Shown piece by piece: positions 59,641 to 64,000 of a stretch of 64,000 nt of DNA. Within the stretch, counting starts at the first letter, position 1. Each line of letters begins with the position of its first letter. Origin of the DNA: Nectonema munidae (lineage: Eukaryota > Nematomorpha > Nectonematoida > Nectonematidae); assembly GCA_030549495.1 (NCBI GenBank), contig JAUIRK010001056.1:496001-560000 (forward strand). The letters run 5' to 3'. Made by a program: the position numbers and the translations under genes. The notes below the pieces were generated by a model. The model saw only the letters and a program-made list of their open reading frames with translations, did no database searches and was not told where the DNA came from.

Positions 59641-61345
59641 ACTTATGAAGAAATAATGAGAGTCTGGTCATTTTTTTCAGGACCTAGCACTTGTAAATTT
59701 ATTTTGTAAGTAAATGGTCTATTGGCTGATTGATCCAAATTCATTATTTTCCTTTTCATTAGTTTCCCTTTGACCCGTTGCCTATGAACGTCATAAAAGA
59801 CTGTCAAAATTTCTTGACTCTTGTTCTAACACACTTCATAAATCTTACCTTCATTCACAACATGTTTCCTGCATCCTTGAAATTCTCAACTATTATACCT
59901 AAACATAAAAAAGGCCCCAAACTCCAAATAAAGAACTACCGTCCCATATCTAATACTCCTGCAATCTCCAAAATTTTGAAAAGGTCTACCTCTTCCAAAT
60001 GACAGAACACATCTCCAAAAACTCCATTTTTTACACACATCAGTACAGCTTCGAAAAGAAAAAATCCTCTGGTGACTGCCTCGATCTAATCATCAACCTG
60101 GTGTTCTCAAAACTCAATACAAATTATTATGTTATAGTTACATCCTTTGATCTCACCAAAGCCTTTGATAGCATAAATCACAGTTTACTCTGCAAAAAAT
60201 TATTTGATTTAAATTTTGACACAAACAGTATCTGTCTATTGAAATCCTATCTCTCCAATCGAACTAGTTATACCTTCTTCAATCAAACTTTTTCCTCGCC
60301 CATTCTCTCCAATCAAGGATTACCTCAAGGTGCAGTGCTAAGTCATCTTTTGTTTAATCTTTTTATCAACGATTTACCCCATTTTATTAATTCAACTCAC
60401 ACATCAGTTTTTCTCTACGCAGACGATATCTTTACAGTAACTTTCCACAAATCACTAAATGAACTTAAACTTGCGATTATTACAACTGTAACACAAAATG
60501 TTCAAAACTGGTGCAAAATGAATTCCATGTCTATCAACCTTTCAAAAACATACACAACATTTTTCTCTCCCAATATTTACTCAAGTCCTTCAACTACTTT
60601 CAAAGCAGAAAACATTAAAAGTATCGATTCTATTAATATTTTGGGTATTAAAATCTCTAATACCCTTTTAATTCAACATTATTTTAACAAAATTATGACG
60701 AAACCCAAACACCAACTCCTCTGCTTGAAAAAGTCTGCTTCATTCCTCAATACTTATCATAAAACCCTTCTAGTTAAATCCTATATTCTTAACAATTTCA
60801 ATTACGGTTTGAAAACCTACTTCCCTCTCCTAACCAACAAAGACATAAATATTTTTGTGAGACTTATTAAGAACTATCTAAAGTATGTTTATAATTTGAA
60901 ACATTCTTCAAGCATTTCGATTAATCACTGTCAAAGCTCAAAAATCCTCCCAATCATCAAGCACCTTCAGCTCAAGTTCCTTCTCCTTACTTATAAAGAA
61001 CTTCACTCACTCTCAGAAGATAAAAATCTTTGTCTAAACAAGTTTTTCAATATACCTCCAGATCGCTCCAAAAACAAAAAATTGAAAGAGACTTTTTACT
61101 CCACATCCTCAACCCTTTGCCACGATACATTCGAAAAACAACCTCTCTTGCCCAGTTTAAAGAACAGCTATTCCAACACTATATTCATGAATTGTCTTCT
61201 TCCTTTGTAATGTGAGAAATTCTAAAAACACAAATTAATAACTATTTAAGCATATAATACATATTTATCTTTTGCTTCAATTTTTCCTGATAGCGATATC
61301 GTCACTACAAAACGTTTGTTTTGATTTAAATAAATAAAAAAATTA
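59641..61345 (+). pseudogene. Degenerate non-LTR retrotransposon reverse transcriptase (LINE 1 of 2)
   Basis: Reverse transcriptase of a CR1/Jockey-like LINE, 5'-truncated. In order: EEIMRV and GPSTC, then DPLPMNVIKDC, IIPKHKKG and NYRPIS (frame to 60002), a frameshift near 59978, then FDLTKAFDSINHSLL, GLPQGAVLSHLLFNLFINDL and the catalytic LYADDI (60415-60432), and on to position 61040. Near 61040-61080 the frame shifts again, and the true C-terminus LNPLPRYIRKTTSLAQFKE runs to a TGA at 61213. All three frames are used. The 3' end is an A-rich aaataaataaaaaaatta. Inactive by its frameshifts, although the active-site Asp pair is intact. Confidence 0.82.
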
Positions 61346-61914
61346 ATTATTTATTTATGTTAGGATATTTTTCAAGTGTGCTCATTTTTTTCCAAAAGGT
61401 AACATCTCATACTTTCCCAAAAATAAGTTTAACTTCCATATTACTGTATAATTTTATCATTTTCATTTGAAGAAGTCAAGAATAGTAGGAAATTCTTTGC
61501 AAAAATTCTTTTAAAATCTGAAATATCATATGGCTACTATAAAGCCCTAAAATTAAAGTAGGCAGTCCACATGCAGTGCGGGCTTTAGAAACAAATTCTA
61601 TGACAGCCGCTTTAAAGTGCTAATTTTTGAAAATTCTTTCTTTTTGAAGGGATAGAAGAGTGTTTTTAGCGTAGATATCTCGATCCAAAGTTGGAAAACG
61701 AAGTTTTTCAAAAATATACTTTTTTCATTTTTATAGCTAACTACATTTAAAAAAACATTAAAAAAGCATAATTAGCTAACTTAATGAAATCATATAGATT
61801 TGGCGATTATTAACTTTAAATTTGAAAGATTTCCAAAAAAAAATTAATATTAAAATTGTATATAAATTTTAATTTTTTTAATTTAATTTTAGTTATTTAT
61901 ACATAAAAACTACA
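61346..61914. other. Spacer between two LINEs, no gene recognised
   Basis: AT-rich, with A/T runs and short open frames only. Confidence 0.4.
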
Positions 61915-61942
61915 TTCTACTCGCACATTCAAACAAGATTGA

Positions 61943-62820
61943 ATGTCTCACCAATTCAACTCTCTCTCAAACTCTACACCTACACCTACTAAAACATACT
62001 CTCGAACCTCCACTAACAGCACCCAACCTTCTCTCACACAACCTAATCCAAAAGCTAGCACACCACCTACATTACACGCAATCCCTAAACCCAAGAAAAG
62101 TCTCAATCCGAATCTATCAATTATGCTCACACCACCAGACACACTCGAAAATAGAACTGATAAAGCTAACTTCAAAAAAACGTAATAAAAAATATGGAAA
62201 CCCACAAACATCCTATAAATACTAAAAACACGCGTAGCTGACTTCCAGGAACCCTCCTATTTCAATTCGAAAACAATACACAAAAAGAAATGGCCATAAA
62301 ATCACTAGCGAACAATGGCCTCACTGCACACGACATCCCACATAGTATTCCACGCCTATTCCTTTCGGGCATCCCCATTGAAAATATCACCAAGCAATTC
62401 CTACATGAGAATTTCTTTCTTAAAGACTTGGGCTCACTAACTTCAATTAAACAATTAGGCAAAAGGGCTTCTACTCCTACACTATATCATTCCCAAACAT
62501 CCACCAACACCCTCTTCAAGCACCTTTGCGAAAACCCTAAAATCATTCTAAACCACACAATTCTTCAGTCTAAAATCTTCAAATCACGTCTTACATAATG
62601 GGACAACTGTCTGAAATTCCACCGCACAGCATCAAAATGTAAAGCCACATCTCCACACTGCAACCACTGCGGCAACAGGGCTCACTCAATCTCCACATGC
62701 ATTTTCAATAACGATTCCTTTAAAATATCATGCTCAAACTGTCATCACAATCATCCCTCCACATCTGATATATGCCCTTTTCGCATTCAACAATTTAAGA
62801 AGGGATACCTCTTCATTTAG
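61943..62820 (+). pseudogene. LINE 2 ORF1 (gag-like) with zinc knuckles
   Basis: Ser/Thr/Pro/Asn-rich N-terminus (61943-62185), then after a shift a frame at 62290-62598 (GIPIENITKQFLHENFF), an in-frame TAA, and on to two zinc knuckles: CNHCGNRAHSISTC (C-x2-C-x4-H-x4-C, 62659-62700) and CSNCHHNHPSTSDICP (C-x2-C-x3-H-x6-C, from 62731). This pairing is typical of Jockey/I-group ORF1 proteins, which bind the element RNA. At least one frameshift and one stop show it is dead. The C-rich base use differs sharply from the AT-rich surroundings. Confidence 0.75.
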
Positions 62821-62874
62821 CATTTCTCTATACTCAAGTATTCGACATCTCTACCTTCGCTCCCGCAAAACGAG

Positions 62875-64000
62875 ATGCTTGGATCAATCATCACTTCCAA
62901 TTCATCCTCCAACCCCTGGCCCATAATCAACACACTCACGAAAGTAAAAAAACATCCTGCGATTCTCCATCAACTTCTTCCCCACACAGACACTAACACA
63001 ACCCTCATAAACCCGCCTTTTCTCTCCCTTATTTTTCCCGCCGACAATCCTCCCACCGACGACACCCATGCCGCCCAACGCTTACTCTCGCAAAGAACAA
63101 CATCATCGCTAAGCCCAAACTAAAAGAGTTATCCCAGGCCCAACTCAGCTCCCAGCTACGACACGATCACCGCAACCCATATTAAAAAATCATTTCACCT
63201 CTTACATACTCACGTACTCCACATATACAACGCATGCTTATCAAACTCCTTTTTTCCATCAATATGGAAAATAGGCAAACTCCTCATTCTGCCTAAACCT
63301 CACAAAGAACACTCAAATCTAAAAGACTGGCGACCAATCACTATTCTCCCTGTTTTAGGCAAGCTATTAGAAAAAATCATCCGCAAAAGGCTGATTCATT
63401 ATATATCTCAGAACAACCTCATACACCCATCACAGTTTGCATATCTCCCCCACAGCAATACTGAGTCAGCTCTTTCCAAGTTGACCGAGTATTTAGAACA
63501 CTCCATAGCATCCCAAAAGACCGCATCAGTCCTTTTCCTTGACATCGATAACGCATTCAACAGAGCCGGGCATCCAGCCATCATCCTCAACATGCACCTC
63601 AAAAAATACCCATCCCATATAATCAGCAAATACCTACAAAACCGCTGCTTAATCTTCCGCAAAAATCCATCCGCGCAGTCCATACACTCTCTCTATCCAC
63701 TCCCCAAGGAGGTTGCCTCTCTGACATCCTCTGGCTCATTCCCATCAATCCTCTCTTAGATCTCCTCGATTCCAATCTCACTTTTCCCAGTGCTACTCCG
63801 ACGATCTTCTCTTTTCTTTCTCAGCAAACACACAACACGAAAACCTCCAGAATATCGCCTCACTTTTCAACATGAACTTCACCGCCAACTCGCTATAAAT
63901 ATCGTTTAACAGATTCAAAACACCCTAATTCATTTCACTCGCAAACCCTCCCCACATCTACCTTTGCTTGCCAATCATAACACCCTCATTCAACCCGCAA
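62875..64000 (+). pseudogene. LINE 2 ORF2 reverse transcriptase, cut by window end
   Basis: Follows the gag-like ORF1. It has LPKPHKEHSNLKDWRPITIL, GKLLEKIIRKRL, HPSQFAYLPH, and the palm motif FLDIDNAFNRAGHPAII (about 63536-63587). After a frameshift near 63690 comes TPQGGCLSDILWLIPINPLL, and after another the active site YSDDLLFS (63794). Jockey/R1/I-type layout. YSDD replaces the usual YADD. The endonuclease region expected before it is mostly missing (only a short frame at 62875-63123), so the copy seems internally deleted. It continues past 64000. Confidence 0.75.

Overview
The window is AT-rich eukaryotic DNA with spliced genes, long introns, and many decayed transposable elements. The genes point to an arthropod: a Golgi alpha-mannosidase II, a NOP14 ribosome-biogenesis gene, and a cell-adhesion gene with the seven-Ig, two-FN3, one-TM layout of insect Echinoid. 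Repeat-rich, AT-rich DNA with compact exons would suit a crustacean such as a parasitic copepod, but that last step is a guess. I see no bacterial genes, CRISPR arrays or operons.

Layout. 1104-9089 (minus): 5' two-fifths or so of NOP14, five exons that join in frame; the rest lies left of the window. Its introns hold a FLYWCH/MULE transposase remnant, a LINE tail, a hAT-type MITE with a perfect 8-bp target duplication, and a TTAA-flanked MITE. 9.1-20 kb: no host gene seen; MITEs, tRNA-derived SINEs and a broken reverse-transcriptase tail. 20.0-22.05 kb (minus): a decayed multi-stop gene of a family I cannot name. 22-31.4 kb: no assigned gene; the first exon(s) of the adhesion gene must lie here or further left. 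31400-48168 (plus): 18 exons of an echinoid-like gene, 1,156 codons, every junction phase-consistent, ending in the PDZ-binding tail EVIV on a 65-nt last exon. 48.2-54.2 kb: intergenic, with a SINE flanked by a 13-bp duplication. 54357-57474 (minus): Golgi alpha-mannosidase II, almost the whole protein in one exon, with the signal anchor upstream of any internal ATG. 58.1-58.45 kb: a SINE split by a younger MITE. 59.6-61.35 kb and 61.9-64.0 kb (plus): two different degenerate non-LTR retrotransposons, the second running off the end.

The three host genes are not a functional unit: NOP14 works in the nucleolus, Echinoid at cell junctions, and mannosidase II in N-glycan trimming in the Golgi. 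The most distinctive non-genic signal is a recurring set of about 100-230 bp inverted-repeat elements that begin TTAA-CCC and end GGG-TTAA. At least ten copies or partial copies are scattered across the window, including two sharing a single TTAA. They look like piggyBac-type MITEs of two related subfamilies.
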